A model generated the notes under the pieces. It had not been told where the DNA came from. It worked only from the letters and a program-made list of their open reading frames with translations, and did not search any database. A DNA stretch of 23,514 nucleotides from NCBI GenBank assembly GCA_929200485.1, contig CAKMZU010000006.1, positions 2,558-26,071 of the forward strand, given 5' to 3'. Below, piece by piece: positions 1 through 7,899 of this stretch (its first letter is position 1; each line of letters begins with the position of its first letter). Both the position numbers and the translations under genes were made by a program. The stretch comes from an uncultured Gammaproteobacteria bacterium (GTDB lineage: Bacteria > Pseudomonadota > Gammaproteobacteria > Pseudomonadales > DT-91).

Positions 1-3000
1 GGTAATCGGTTTGAGGATTTGGTTGAAGCCAGATCTATTCCTGGATTTCCATCAATGAGTTACCGATACAAAACCCAGCATAAAGATGGGAGTATTCAAT
101 ACTTTTCGCATCAGGGCTTGATTGTTTTGCGTGTTGACCGTTTCGGTAATTCAATAAAATTCTTTTACGAAACGCCAATCAGAGAACTTGTGTCAGCGCG
201 GCTAAATGAAATTGTGGATAATTATGGCAATAGATACCAATTCAATTATGAACCCAACACCATCATTATTGATTATCCAGATGGCCGAGAGCAGCGAATC
301 TATTTTAACAAGCAAGGCGTCATGGAGATTGTTAACCCGCTTCGGCAAAGTTACCATCTAACGTATATATCAAGTGTTGGCAGGGATTTGCTTAGAACGA
401 TTGAATCGCCTGAAGGGTTGATGACCGAGCTTGGGTACGACAGTATTCCGTATAAAAAAGATGAGTCAATAAAACAGTTGCCAGTTGTCATTCATTTCAA
501 ACAATTTGATTTGGCAGATAAAAAAACACACCACGAAGTGAATTATCTTTATAGTAAAGGAAATAATTATACAGGTTACCCTCTGTATTCATTATCAGAT
601 GCATCAGATAGTTTGATTGAAAGCGATAATCAGGCTTATCGCTATTCGGTAGAAGTGTCCCGGGTCAATGATAAGCAGATTCATCATCAGGTATATAAAT
701 ACAATTATCTTCATTTGCCTGTTGAAATACGTACATCAAATGAAGGGAAACCCCATACTAAAGTAACCTATGAGTATGATATTTCTCCGTTTAAATATAG
801 CCGATCAACCAACTACGATAAGCCTGTTCGTGTAACAAAGTCTGTTTGGCATCCATCCAAATCATCTTATGTGCCAAGCGATCGGATCGAAACAACCTTT
901 GATCTTTATGGTAACAAACTGATGGAGCTACAGTCAGTCTATAATCAGGACACAGGTGAATGGAGTAAGCTGAAACAAATAACAAAGAACTATTTTACGG
1001 ATAACTTTAGTCTGATTTCAGAAAAAATAGAAGAAGATTTGTTAAAAGGGCGGGCAATCGCAAAGCATTATTATCTCGATTTATCGGGCAAGAACTTATC
1101 CAGAGAAGAGCAGCGTTTCAAGTTAGATGTGAAGGAAAAAGATTGGATTGACTGGCAGAAAGTCGACTATACCCATGATAACCATGGCCGACAGCGATCG
1201 ATAACAACAAGTTGGTTAATGAACGCAAAGCCGGGCGTCCAGACAATTAACGAAACGAAAGCCTATGAGTTTGATAAGGATTCAGCACAATTGACCTTGA
1301 TTAAGGTCAGTAATGCAGGCCGAGCAATTACACAGATTATGGATACACGTAATGATCGTCTGGTTAAATTTGTCTCCCCTGAAGGTGAAGTTACCCAGTA
1401 TAAATATGATGCGCTCAATCGTGAAATTACTATGATAGACGCTCTGGGTAATCCCATAAAAACAACCTATGAGACCTACTGCCAAGACGGGAAAAATACT
1501 CAGTTGCATCAAAGCCCTCTAGGCGAAAAGCGGAGAACAACGCTTGATGCATCCAATCGGATTACCGAGCATCAAGATCAATACAAAGGACATTGGCGAA
1601 CGCTACTTCGTCAATCGTATAACGCTTTTGGCAAAGTGATAAGCAAGACAAATAAAATAGGGCTGACTATCTCATCAACCTATGACGAGCAGGAACGGCT
1701 TATTCAAGCAATAGATATATGGAAAAATAAGTATGAAATACGTTATGACGATGAGACGTTAACGACAACCATTTCAATGAATGGTCAACGAAACCAGCTG
1801 AAAAGAAAGATTCCCTGGGAGCGAAAAGATATTCACGAGATCTATCCTTTTTTAAATAACGCATATGATAAGCCGGAACAATATGTGGGGACGCATTGGG
1901 TAAAAGATGGCTTCAATAAAACCATAGAGGCTGAGTCTTCTCTGGTAGATTTAACGAATAAAAACAAGTCTGAAACTGTCTTGGCAAGTTACCAGTATGA
2001 TGCCCAAAATAACAGGGTTTTATCAAGGATAGAAACCTATGATGGCATCGTTCTCACGAAAACTTCTGAGTATGATTTATCAAATAAATTATTTACCTGG
2101 AGAAAAAATTATCACACGGCTAACCAACAGAGTACGCATGAAGGTTATCGCTATCATTATGATGCTGATGGATTATTATCCAAGGTTGAATCTCCACCCA
2201 TTAACGGTGCTCATGAGGATATTTTTAACTACGGATACGATAAGAATGGGAGGGAAATCGAACGAACACTCCGAGATGGCAATAAAATATCTTATGAATA
2301 TGATGAGCGTGGATTACTGGTTCAAAGAAGTTGGTGCCGCAATAATAGGCGTTATAGTATTAGGCACCATTTTGATGCAGATGGAAAACTAGTGACACTG
2401 GAAGACAATGATAACCAGTCGTTACACTACCGCTATTCAAATACGGGGCAGCTTATCGAGATGCTCTACCCTGATAATCAATCCTTATCTTTTGAACTGG
2501 ATAAGTATGATCGAGTCATCCATCAAACCGATGCACATGGCATGGCACAACAATTCACCTATCTTCCTGATGATAAAGGTAAATTATCAGGTATTGCCTC
2601 AGGTAACTCTCACATCTGCTTTCATTACGGCAAGGATGACAATGGCTGTCAGGGCCAATTGATTAGTCGGCAGTTTGAAGGTGTAGGGACTGGGCTTACG
2701 CAATCGAATTATCACTACGATGCTTTCAGGCGCCTAAAGCGCTCAATGAGCATTAACCACGCATCGCAAAGAAGTTTTCATGTTGATTATAGCCATAACG
2801 CTTGGGGAGAGATGCATTCACAACGGCAGAAACTAACAACTAAAGATCAAGATGAATGGCTGTTAACGAATTATGAATATGATGGTTTGCGGCGATTGAA
2901 TATGGAAAAGCAAGGTTACTCGAAGGAAGGGAAACCCTTTCAGCATTGGCATAATGCTTTTTTGTATGACGGGAATAATAACATCGTCTCTGAGACTAAA

Positions 3001-4569
3001 TTAGATGTAAATGGGTGCTTGTCTAAGAAAACCTATCATTATAATGCACAGGATCAGTTGGAAAATATAACAATCGACGGTTCCGAGAACCGATTGCCTA
3101 TCATTTATGATGCCAATGGCAGATTAATCAACGATCATTATGGCAATGTTTATTCTTATGATAACGCAGGCTACCTGCTAAGAATTTCCGATAAAAAGAG
3201 GTCAGAAACCTATTTACATTATTTGCCTAATGGATTTTTAGGTCAGAGCTTTCATCAAGGCGCGCATAGTGATTTTTATCCGAACGAATATCAACAGGTG
3301 ACGACACTATACAAAGACAATCAATGGCATAGCTTGGTTCGAACGGATCAGAGTATTGTTGGTAGATCCAGCGATCGTGGTATGGATCAGCTGTTTAAAG
3401 CAAACCAAAGTACTGGTGCAATATTGGCGTTAAAAGAAGCGGGGAATACACGCTTCGATCTGTTGCAGTATGATGGCTATGGAAAGCAAACAGGCTTTTC
3501 GACAGGAGATAAGCGTCCCATTGAAAGTTTTGGCTGGAATCAAGAATTAACGGAAACAAACGTGGGGTTAATCTATTTACGGCATCGATTTTATCACCCT
3601 GATTTTCGACGATTTATTACAAGGGATAGTTTTGATGTCGATAATCGGTACGCTTATGCATCAGGCAATCCCGTGAATACACTGGATCCCACAGGGCATA
3701 ACGAAGCCGTTAATTACAGTGTGGGTAGTGGGTTTGCTGTTTTGGGTGTCGTCGGAGCGATCTTTGCGGTTCCAACAGGCGGTGCGTCCTTGTCGTTATC
3801 CGCTGCAGCTGGCGTTGGCGCAGGGGTGACGACAGCGCTATCGGGTATCTCATTGATGGGATCACAGATGGCGTTGGATGCTGGAAATAAAGTCGCAGCA
3901 AAAGCGCTATCCATTACCAGTATAACTCTGGGTTCATTAGCGATGGCCCAAGGGGTGATCTCCCTTGCGCCCACTATCGGCAATCTGTTAACGCACGCAG
4001 GGGAATATCTCACTACATCAAGCGAGGTCATTAAAGAGTCAGCAGGCGCGGTAAGTACTACCGCTAACGTGACTGGCGAAGAAGAGATAGCGTCATCTGT
4101 CAGACTTGAAGTTGCAGGGACCGCAAACACAGGAACAGGCGCTGCCGCTGCAACATCGGCTGCGACAACAGCAGCCATAGGTGAGGAAATGGCAAGCCCA
4201 GCTGTTGAATTTCTCCATAGTGGTTTAGCTGAACACTCTGTTGGTACCATGATTGAACGACTAGGCGAATCGGGTGAAGGGAAAGTTACGCACTTTACAT
4301 CGATGAATACGAATTTTCATAAGGTGGTTGTGCATCAACAGTCTACATGGCTAGCAAAGGTTAGAGATTTTCTCTTTAAGCGCATGGTAGGTGAAGACTT
4401 TGCTTATTATATGCGTCGAGATGGTGGTGGGGCTAAAATTCTCTACGCAGAAGACGAGCCGAATAAGTTGAAGATGTCTCAAGGCAAAGGATTATTTGAG
4501 TATTTTGGGTTGCCATCAGCGGAGACAATGGAAGGTTCAGCTTATTACAAGGCATCGCAAAGCTTCTGA
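1..4569 (+). CDS. RHS/YD-repeat protein, 5' end outside window, with unrecognised C-terminal domain
   Basis: The frame is open from base 1, so the true start lies left of the window; a TTG at 19 is only the first possible start inside it. At least 1516 codons are visible. From about residue 20 to 1150 the protein is a string of YD-type repeats (YxYDxxGR/L variants such as YEYDERGLL, YHYDAFRRL, YEYDGLRRL and IYDANGRL), which in this family form a hollow beta-cocoon. The RHS-associated core follows at about 1170-1227: GLIYLRHRFYHPDFRRFITRD, then AYASGNPVNTLDPTGH. RHS proteins carry a variable, often toxic, domain after this core. Here it is about 290 residues: a Gly/Ala-rich hydrophobic stretch (about 1233-1330), an Ala/Thr-rich linker, and a soluble tail of about 115 residues containing MRRDGGGAKILYAED. 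I recognise no catalytic motif in the tail. No immunity-like gene follows before the TonB receptor. RHS identity is sure; a toxin role is inferred. Confidence 0.9.
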   Translation, partial: GNRFEDLVEARSIPGFPSMSYRYKTQHKDGSIQYFSHQGLIVLRVDRFGNSIKFFYETPIRELVSARLNEIVDNYGNRYQFNYEPNTIIIDYPDGREQRIYFNKQGVMEIVNPLRQSYHLTYISSVGRDLLRTIESPEGLMTELGYDSIPYKKDESIKQLPVVIHFKQFDLADKKTHHEVNYLYSKGNNYTGYPLYSLSDASDSLIESDNQAYRYSVEVSRVNDKQIHHQVYKYNYLHLPVEIRTSNEGKPHTKVTYEYDISPFKYSRSTNYDKPVRVTKSVWHPSKSSYVPSDRIETTFDLYGNKLMELQSVYNQDTGEWSKLKQITKNYFTDNFSLISEKIEEDLLKGRAIAKHYYLDLSGKNLSREEQRFKLDVKEKDWIDWQKVDYTHDNHGRQRSITTSWLMNAKPGVQTINETKAYEFDKDSAQLTLIKVSNAGRAITQIMDTRNDRLVKFVSPEGEVTQYKYDALNREITMIDALGNPIKTTYETYCQDGKNTQLHQSPLGEKRRTTLDASNRITEHQDQYKGHWRTLLRQSYNAFGKVISKTNKIGLTISSTYDEQERLIQAIDIWKNKYEIRYDDETLTTTISMNGQRNQLKRKIPWERKDIHEIYPFLNNAYDKPEQYVGTHWVKDGFNKTIEAESSLVDLTNKNKSETVLASYQYDAQNNRVLSRIETYDGIVLTKTSEYDLSNKLFTWRKNYHTANQQSTHEGYRYHYDADGLLSKVESPPINGAHEDIFNYGYDKNGREIERTLRDGNKISYEYDERGLLVQRSWCRNNRRYSIRHHFDADGKLVTLEDNDNQSLHYRYSNTGQLIEMLYPDNQSLSFELDKYDRVIHQTDAHGMAQQFTYLPDDKGKLSGIASGNSHICFHYGKDDNGCQGQLISRQFEGVGTGLTQSNYHYDAFRRLKRSMSINHASQRSFHVDYSHNAWGEMHSQRQKLTTKDQDEWLLTNYEYDGLRRLNMEKQGYSKEGKPFQHWHNAFLYDGNNNIVSETKLDVNGCLSKKTYHYNAQDQLENITIDGSENRLPIIYDANGRLINDHYGNVYSYDNAGYLLRISDKKRSETYLHYLPNGFLGQSFHQGAHSDFYPNEYQQVTTLYKDNQWHSLVRTDQSIVGRSSDRGMDQLFKANQSTGAILALKEAGNTRFDLLQYDGYGKQTGFSTGDKRPIESFGWNQELTETNVGLIYLRHRFYHPDFRRFITRDSFDVDNRYAYASGNPVNTLDPTGHNEAVNYSVGSGFAVLGVVGAIFAVPTGGASLSLSAAAGVGAGVTTALSGISLMGSQMALDAGNKVAAKALSITSITLGSLAMAQGVISLAPTIGNLLTHAGEYLTTSSEVIKESAGAVSTTANVTGEEEIASSVRLEVAGTANTGTGAAAATSAATTAAIGEEMASPAVEFLHSGLAEHSVGTMIERLGESGEGKVTHFTSMNTNFHKVVVHQQSTWLAKVRDFLFKRMVGEDFAYYMRRDGGGAKILYAEDEPNKLKMSQGKGLFEYFGLPSAETMEGSAYYKASQSF

Positions 4570-4654
4570 CAGGCAGGTTGCAGCTGTGTAGATGATGTAG
4601 TCAAATCTTGTGTATACAGACACATAAGTATTTTTATGCGTTGTTGATAATAAT

Positions 4655-4663
4655 TGATATGAT
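4655..4663 (+). promoter_or_regulatory. Candidate extended -10 promoter for the TonB receptor
   Basis: TGATATGAT is a TG-N extended -10 element (TATGAT at 4658-4663) in an AT-rich stretch about 80 bp before the receptor start. No good -35 lies 16-18 bp upstream, which is usual for extended -10 promoters. Prediction by eye only. Confidence 0.3.
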
Positions 4664-4730
4664 GCGCCAGTCAAAAATAATCAAGTCGCTTTGACGATCA
4701 AGAAATAAGGGCAAATAACAATAAGAGCCC

Positions 4731-4737
4731 GGGGGGG
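4731..4737 (+). promoter_or_regulatory. G7 tract acting as ribosome-binding region of the TonB receptor
   Basis: Seven consecutive G residues, preceded by CCC, end six bases before the receptor ATG (4744). They sit exactly where a Shine-Dalgarno sequence is expected, and no other SD-like sequence is present. A G homopolymer is prone to slippage, so its length could tune translation. Seven is short for a classical phase-variable tract. Confidence 0.45.
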
Positions 4738-4743
4738 TATAAC

Positions 4744-6831
4744 ATGCGTGTAGTTCGCGCTAAACGCTGGATGAAATCCAGTCCGGCACTTTTTTGTGGT
4801 TTGCTTATAAGCTCAGTGCTGCAAGCTGAAGAATCTCAAAAAACATCCGATAAAACCATTGAGGAAATCGAAGTCATATCTGAAGCCAAAGAACCTGATA
4901 CGGAGATGCGTGTGAAAACAGAACGTCTGTTAGGGGTTGCTGGCGCTGCCAATGACCCGTTGCAGGCGATCTATGCGCTACCGGGTGTGGTGCTATCATC
5001 AGGTGATGGTCCAGGCGGCGCAGAGCCTGTGATTCGAGGATCAGCCCCTCATGACAATGCGTATTATATTGATTTGATCCCGGCAACTTATCTTTTTCAT
5101 ATTTTTGGCAACAGTATATTCAATAAATACTTGATCAAATCCTTTGATTTGCATCCCGCCGCTTTTTCTGGGGAGTATAGCAATGCAACAGGCGGCATTA
5201 TTGATGTAACGCTGCGTGATCCTCGCAATCAGGCGTTTACCACCAATCTGCATACAAGCATTTTAACAGCGGGTGTAATGGTTGAATCAGGCATAGGCGA
5301 AGATCATGCTTTTTACGCGTCTTATCGACGCAGTATGATGGATCAATTTTTAGAGGAAGGCGACGTAGGTAATGATGAACCTGGCTTCAGTGTAGATCAG
5401 CTGCCTATCTCAGATGACTATCAGTTAAAGTATCAGTGGGCAGTCAGTGATAATTCAACCCTTTCTTTTGTGGCGGCCGGTGCATCGGATTTATTAGGCG
5501 CAACCTTTGATGAGGGCAGTAATCTAGTAGAGCGTGATCCCGATTTTGCAGGCCCTGCTGAAATTAAAAAGCGTTTTGATAGTCAGGGGTTGATTTGGCA
5601 GTGGGGAGGAGAGGGAAAGTCTCTAACCACGGTATTTAGCCATATCACGGATAAGGAGGCATTTACCTATGGTGCGGATCAATATGAGAATACCACTGCA
5701 GACAGACTGATTAACCGCGTATTTTATGAGCAGCCATTAGCTGATGCGCATCGTTTGCGACTGGGTTTGAGTGTCGAAAATATCAATTATGATCTGGATT
5801 TTAATGCCAAGTACGTTCCCTGCACATCAGACGATCCTGATTGTTCAACGGTGGATGCAGAGTATTTAAGGGTTGATGATACCTTTACGATTTTAGCCTA
5901 TGAGCTATTCGCTGAAGATCAATGGTTTTTTACTGATGACGCCACACTTAAGTTAGGTTTGAATTTCAGTAATGATGATTATTTGAATGAAGGTCGCATT
6001 GAGCCAAGACTTCGATTCGAATATCAGATCAGCGATGATTTTTTAACTTATGCAGCGGTTGGCCAATATTCTCAACTGCCTAAGTTGCGTGAAATGGTCG
6101 ATGTGTTAGGTAATACTGAGCTGACAACGATTAAATCCAATCACAGTGTTTGGGGTATTGGGCGGACTTTTGGTAACGGTTGGCGCTGGAATACCGATGT
6201 GTATTACAAAACCATGCAGGATATTGTCATTTCAGCAGAACAGGACCCAAATGCCAATAACTTTGCCAATGGCGCTGAAGGCAAAGCCTATGGTATTGAA
6301 TTTTTATTAAATAAAGCATTGACGGAACGCTGGTATGGCTGGGCATCATTAAGCCTTTCGACAACCGATAGAACCAATAAGGTTACAAACACAACGGTTC
6401 AATTTGAATACGATAAGCCGGTGCTGTTTAATCTGGTATTGAATCGCCTGCTTGGTGAAAAATGGATGATCGGTATTAAGTGGAATTATCAAAGTGGTTC
6501 AATGTACACGCCGATTGTTAACTTGGAGCCGAGTGCAACCAATCCAGACGTGCTGGAGCCGGTGTATGGCTCCCCTTACTCAGAGCGTTATCCCGACTAT
6601 CATCGATTAGATTTTCGTGCGGAGTATACTAGCCCTAAACATTGGGGATATTGGAAATTTTATGTGGATATATTGGATGTCTATAATCGAAAAAATGTTC
6701 AAGGATACGATTATTCGCCTAATCGTGAAGATCTGGTGAAAACACCTAAAGGGTTTGGTAAAGATGTTCCGGTTTCAGAGAATCGAGACTTGGGGCTTTT
6801 CCCCTCTATTGGCTTTGAAATCCAATTTTAA
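4744..6831 (+). CDS. TonB-dependent outer-membrane receptor
   Basis: This 695-residue protein is an energised outer-membrane uptake channel. Residues 1-28 form a signal peptide (basic start, hydrophobic core, cleavage after LQA). A TonB-box-like stretch, IEEIEVISE, follows at about 39-47. The plug domain is at about 60-170, with ALPGVVLSSGDGPGG, PVIRGSAPHDNAYYID and the GxYSNATGGIIDVTLR segment that is characteristic of plugs. The rest alternates short amphipathic strands as expected of a 22-strand barrel and ends in FEIQF, with the terminal Phe required for barrel insertion. The substrate cannot be read from sequence: no siderophore, haem or cobalamin gene is adjacent. The plug resembles the FIDG/YIDL-type subgroup in which the ligand is often not a siderophore. 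The start is chosen because the signal peptide begins there and the G-rich ribosome-binding region precedes it. Confidence 0.9.
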   Translation: MRVVRAKRWMKSSPALFCGLLISSVLQAEESQKTSDKTIEEIEVISEAKEPDTEMRVKTERLLGVAGAANDPLQAIYALPGVVLSSGDGPGGAEPVIRGSAPHDNAYYIDLIPATYLFHIFGNSIFNKYLIKSFDLHPAAFSGEYSNATGGIIDVTLRDPRNQAFTTNLHTSILTAGVMVESGIGEDHAFYASYRRSMMDQFLEEGDVGNDEPGFSVDQLPISDDYQLKYQWAVSDNSTLSFVAAGASDLLGATFDEGSNLVERDPDFAGPAEIKKRFDSQGLIWQWGGEGKSLTTVFSHITDKEAFTYGADQYENTTADRLINRVFYEQPLADAHRLRLGLSVENINYDLDFNAKYVPCTSDDPDCSTVDAEYLRVDDTFTILAYELFAEDQWFFTDDATLKLGLNFSNDDYLNEGRIEPRLRFEYQISDDFLTYAAVGQYSQLPKLREMVDVLGNTELTTIKSNHSVWGIGRTFGNGWRWNTDVYYKTMQDIVISAEQDPNANNFANGAEGKAYGIEFLLNKALTERWYGWASLSLSTTDRTNKVTNTTVQFEYDKPVLFNLVLNRLLGEKWMIGIKWNYQSGSMYTPIVNLEPSATNPDVLEPVYGSPYSERYPDYHRLDFRAEYTSPKHWGYWKFYVDILDVYNRKNVQGYDYSPNREDLVKTPKGFGKDVPVSENRDLGLFPSIGFEIQF

Positions 6832-6924
6832 TGGCGTAAGTTACCTATCATGCGAAGTGGGCGTGACAGGGAGCAGCGCCGCTCATTTTGCATTGTGCCA
6901 ACTTTTTAATCGTTATATAAATAC

Positions 6925-6954
6925 TTGAATTGCTTATCATAATAGCTTTAAAAT
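6925..6954 (+). promoter_or_regulatory. Candidate sigma-70 promoter for the small beta-barrel gene
   Basis: TTGAAT (6925-6930) and TAAAAT (6949-6954) are separated by 18 bp, matching 4/6 and 5/6 of the -35 and -10 consensus. They lie about 60 bp before the ATG at 7013. A weak 5-bp hairpin (GCTGA/TCAGC, 6961-6978) falls in the predicted leader. Confidence 0.4.
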
Positions 6955-7012
6955 ACATCGGCTGATATGAATGTCAGCTTAAAAGGACTCAATAAAATAA
7001 CAAGCAAGTGAC

Positions 7013-7561
7013 ATGATGAACAATATTCTTAAAGGATTTTTCTTCCTAGCCCTTATCGCACAACCTGTTTTATCTCTGGAATCTGGCCCATATTTTGGCG
7101 CAAGCGTTGGCTACGATCGATTTAAGTTATCAGGCAAGGGTGGGAATACAGAAGGCGTAAATGGTTATCTTGGTGATATTTACTTCGGTTATAACTTCGT
7201 ACCGTACTTTGCCTTGGAAGTAGGGCATAGCTATGTTCAATCATCTAAGGAAGATGACAATAAAAACAAGCAGACCTTTACAACACACAAAGTTCACCTT
7301 GGGCCAACGATGTCGGGTGAGCTAACTAAAAATGTCGATATATTTAATAAAATACACCTATCGCAAATTCAATTGTCATCAGACGAAGACGATGAATACT
7401 CTCCTGATTTTACGGGCCTTTATTATGAATTAGGCTTGAATTTCAAGATGACAGACAATGTTGGTATCACTACCAATGTATCCTATACCTATGGTCAATC
7501 CGGTGATTATGGCAATTATATCTCTTACAGTTTACTGACCGGCTTAAAATTCAGTTTTTAA
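7013..7561 (+). CDS. Small outer-membrane beta-barrel protein (OmpA/opacity-porin-like)
   Basis: A 182-residue protein with a clear signal peptide (about 1-21, cleavage near VLS/LES). The mature start, GPYFGASVGYDRF, is typical of eight-stranded OmpA-like or opacity-type barrels. Alternating aromatic strands follow (YLGDIYFGYNF, FALEVGHSYV, LYYELGLNFKM, ISYSLLTGLKFSF), with a C-terminal Phe for insertion into the outer membrane. A long acidic loop (SSDEDDEY) lies around residues 122-130. There is no OmpA peptidoglycan-binding domain. The gene is 181 bp behind the TonB receptor and probably has its own promoter. No strong SD is seen before the tandem ATG-ATG start. Membership of the barrel class is firm; a specific function cannot be given. 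Confidence 0.75.
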   Translation: MMNNILKGFFFLALIAQPVLSLESGPYFGASVGYDRFKLSGKGGNTEGVNGYLGDIYFGYNFVPYFALEVGHSYVQSSKEDDNKNKQTFTTHKVHLGPTMSGELTKNVDIFNKIHLSQIQLSSDEDDEYSPDFTGLYYELGLNFKMTDNVGITTNVSYTYGQSGDYGNYISYSLLTGLKFSF

Positions 7562-7578
7562 TCAGTAATAAGCTCTTC

Positions 7579-7619
7579 ATGACGCTTTCGACTAAACAAT
7601 CGACTAAACAAAGTGTCAT
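7579..7619 (+). terminator. Stem-loop after the beta-barrel gene, loop made of a tandem 12-mer repeat
   Basis: ATGACGCTTT (7579-7588) pairs with AAAGTGTCAT (7610-7619) over 10 bp, including one G-U pair. The 21-nt loop contains CGACTAAACAAT followed by CGACTAAACAAA (7589-7612). It begins 17 bp after the stop codon at 7561. There is no T-tract, so intrinsic termination is uncertain; it may instead be an mRNA-stabilising or repeat-derived hairpin. Confidence 0.35.
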
Positions 7620-7654
7620 AGGTTCAAACAACTGGGGAAAGGGTCAGCGATTCC

Positions 7655-7834
7655 CTAGGAGACCGTCCGAGAACAGACTGTTCGGCCTAAATTCCAGATA
7701 AGCGGCTAAATTCTTCGCCCCTGTTTATTTAGATGCGCCATTAAATAGACTGACTATTCGCAGGAATTTCCCAAAAAATTTATCTCACTTCTTTGAAATT
7801 TATGCTCGACCGCAATTCTCGGACGCCCTCCTAG
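7655..7834. repeat. Imperfect long palindrome (MITE/fold-back-like element 1)
   Basis: This element occupies most of the gene-free stretch 7562-7899. The outer 19 bp at 7655-7673 (CTAGGAGACCGTCCGAGAA) are the reverse complement of 7816-7834 with 17/19 matches. Moving inward, the arms continue to match loosely (CTAAATTCCAGA with its partner near 7785-7800; GTTTATTTAGATG with CATTAAATAGAC around a centre near 7735). It has no coding capacity. The shape is that of a small non-autonomous fold-back element; no flanking target duplication was identified. Confidence 0.55.
7816..7834 (+). repeat. 19-bp box, copy upstream of the acyltransferase
   Basis: TTCTCGGACGCCCTCCTAG. The three copies in the window fit the consensus TTCTCGGACGGCCTCCTAG: this one, one in the opposite orientation at 7655-7673, and one in the same orientation at 9042-9060. 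The two same-orientation copies flank the acyltransferase gene. Confidence 0.55.
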
Positions 7835-7885
7835 TCATTAAATAAATTGAGTTATTTCACCAACTGATGGTCTAACGATAAAAAC

Positions 7886-7892
7886 AGGAGGG
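7886..7892 (+). promoter_or_regulatory. Strong Shine-Dalgarno that fixes a TTG start
   Basis: AGGAGGG lies seven bases before the TTG at 7900. It decides the start of the membrane acyltransferase, which has no nearby ATG in frame, and it is the best ribosome-binding site in the window. Confidence 0.75.
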
Positions 7893-7899
7893 CTTATCG

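Noticed and set aside
2039..2662. Two plus-strand frames of 117 and 84 codons inside the RHS gene
   Set aside because: Overlap the YD-repeat frame completely and have no family features.
3714..4250. Long minus-strand open frame (178 codons) opposite the RHS C-terminal region
   Set aside because: Low-complexity Ala/Pro/Val translation caused by the Gly/Ala-rich coding strand; no SD and no recognisable domain, so not called as a gene or as an antisense immunity protein.
6872..6893. GAGCAGCGCCGCTC followed by ATTTT as terminator of the TonB receptor
   Set aside because: Only a 4-bp stem before a mismatch; too weak to call.
7621..7680. GGTTCAAAC as a tRNA T-arm
   Set aside because: No acceptor stem, anticodon arm or CCA in register; no tRNA or rRNA gene was found anywhere in the window.
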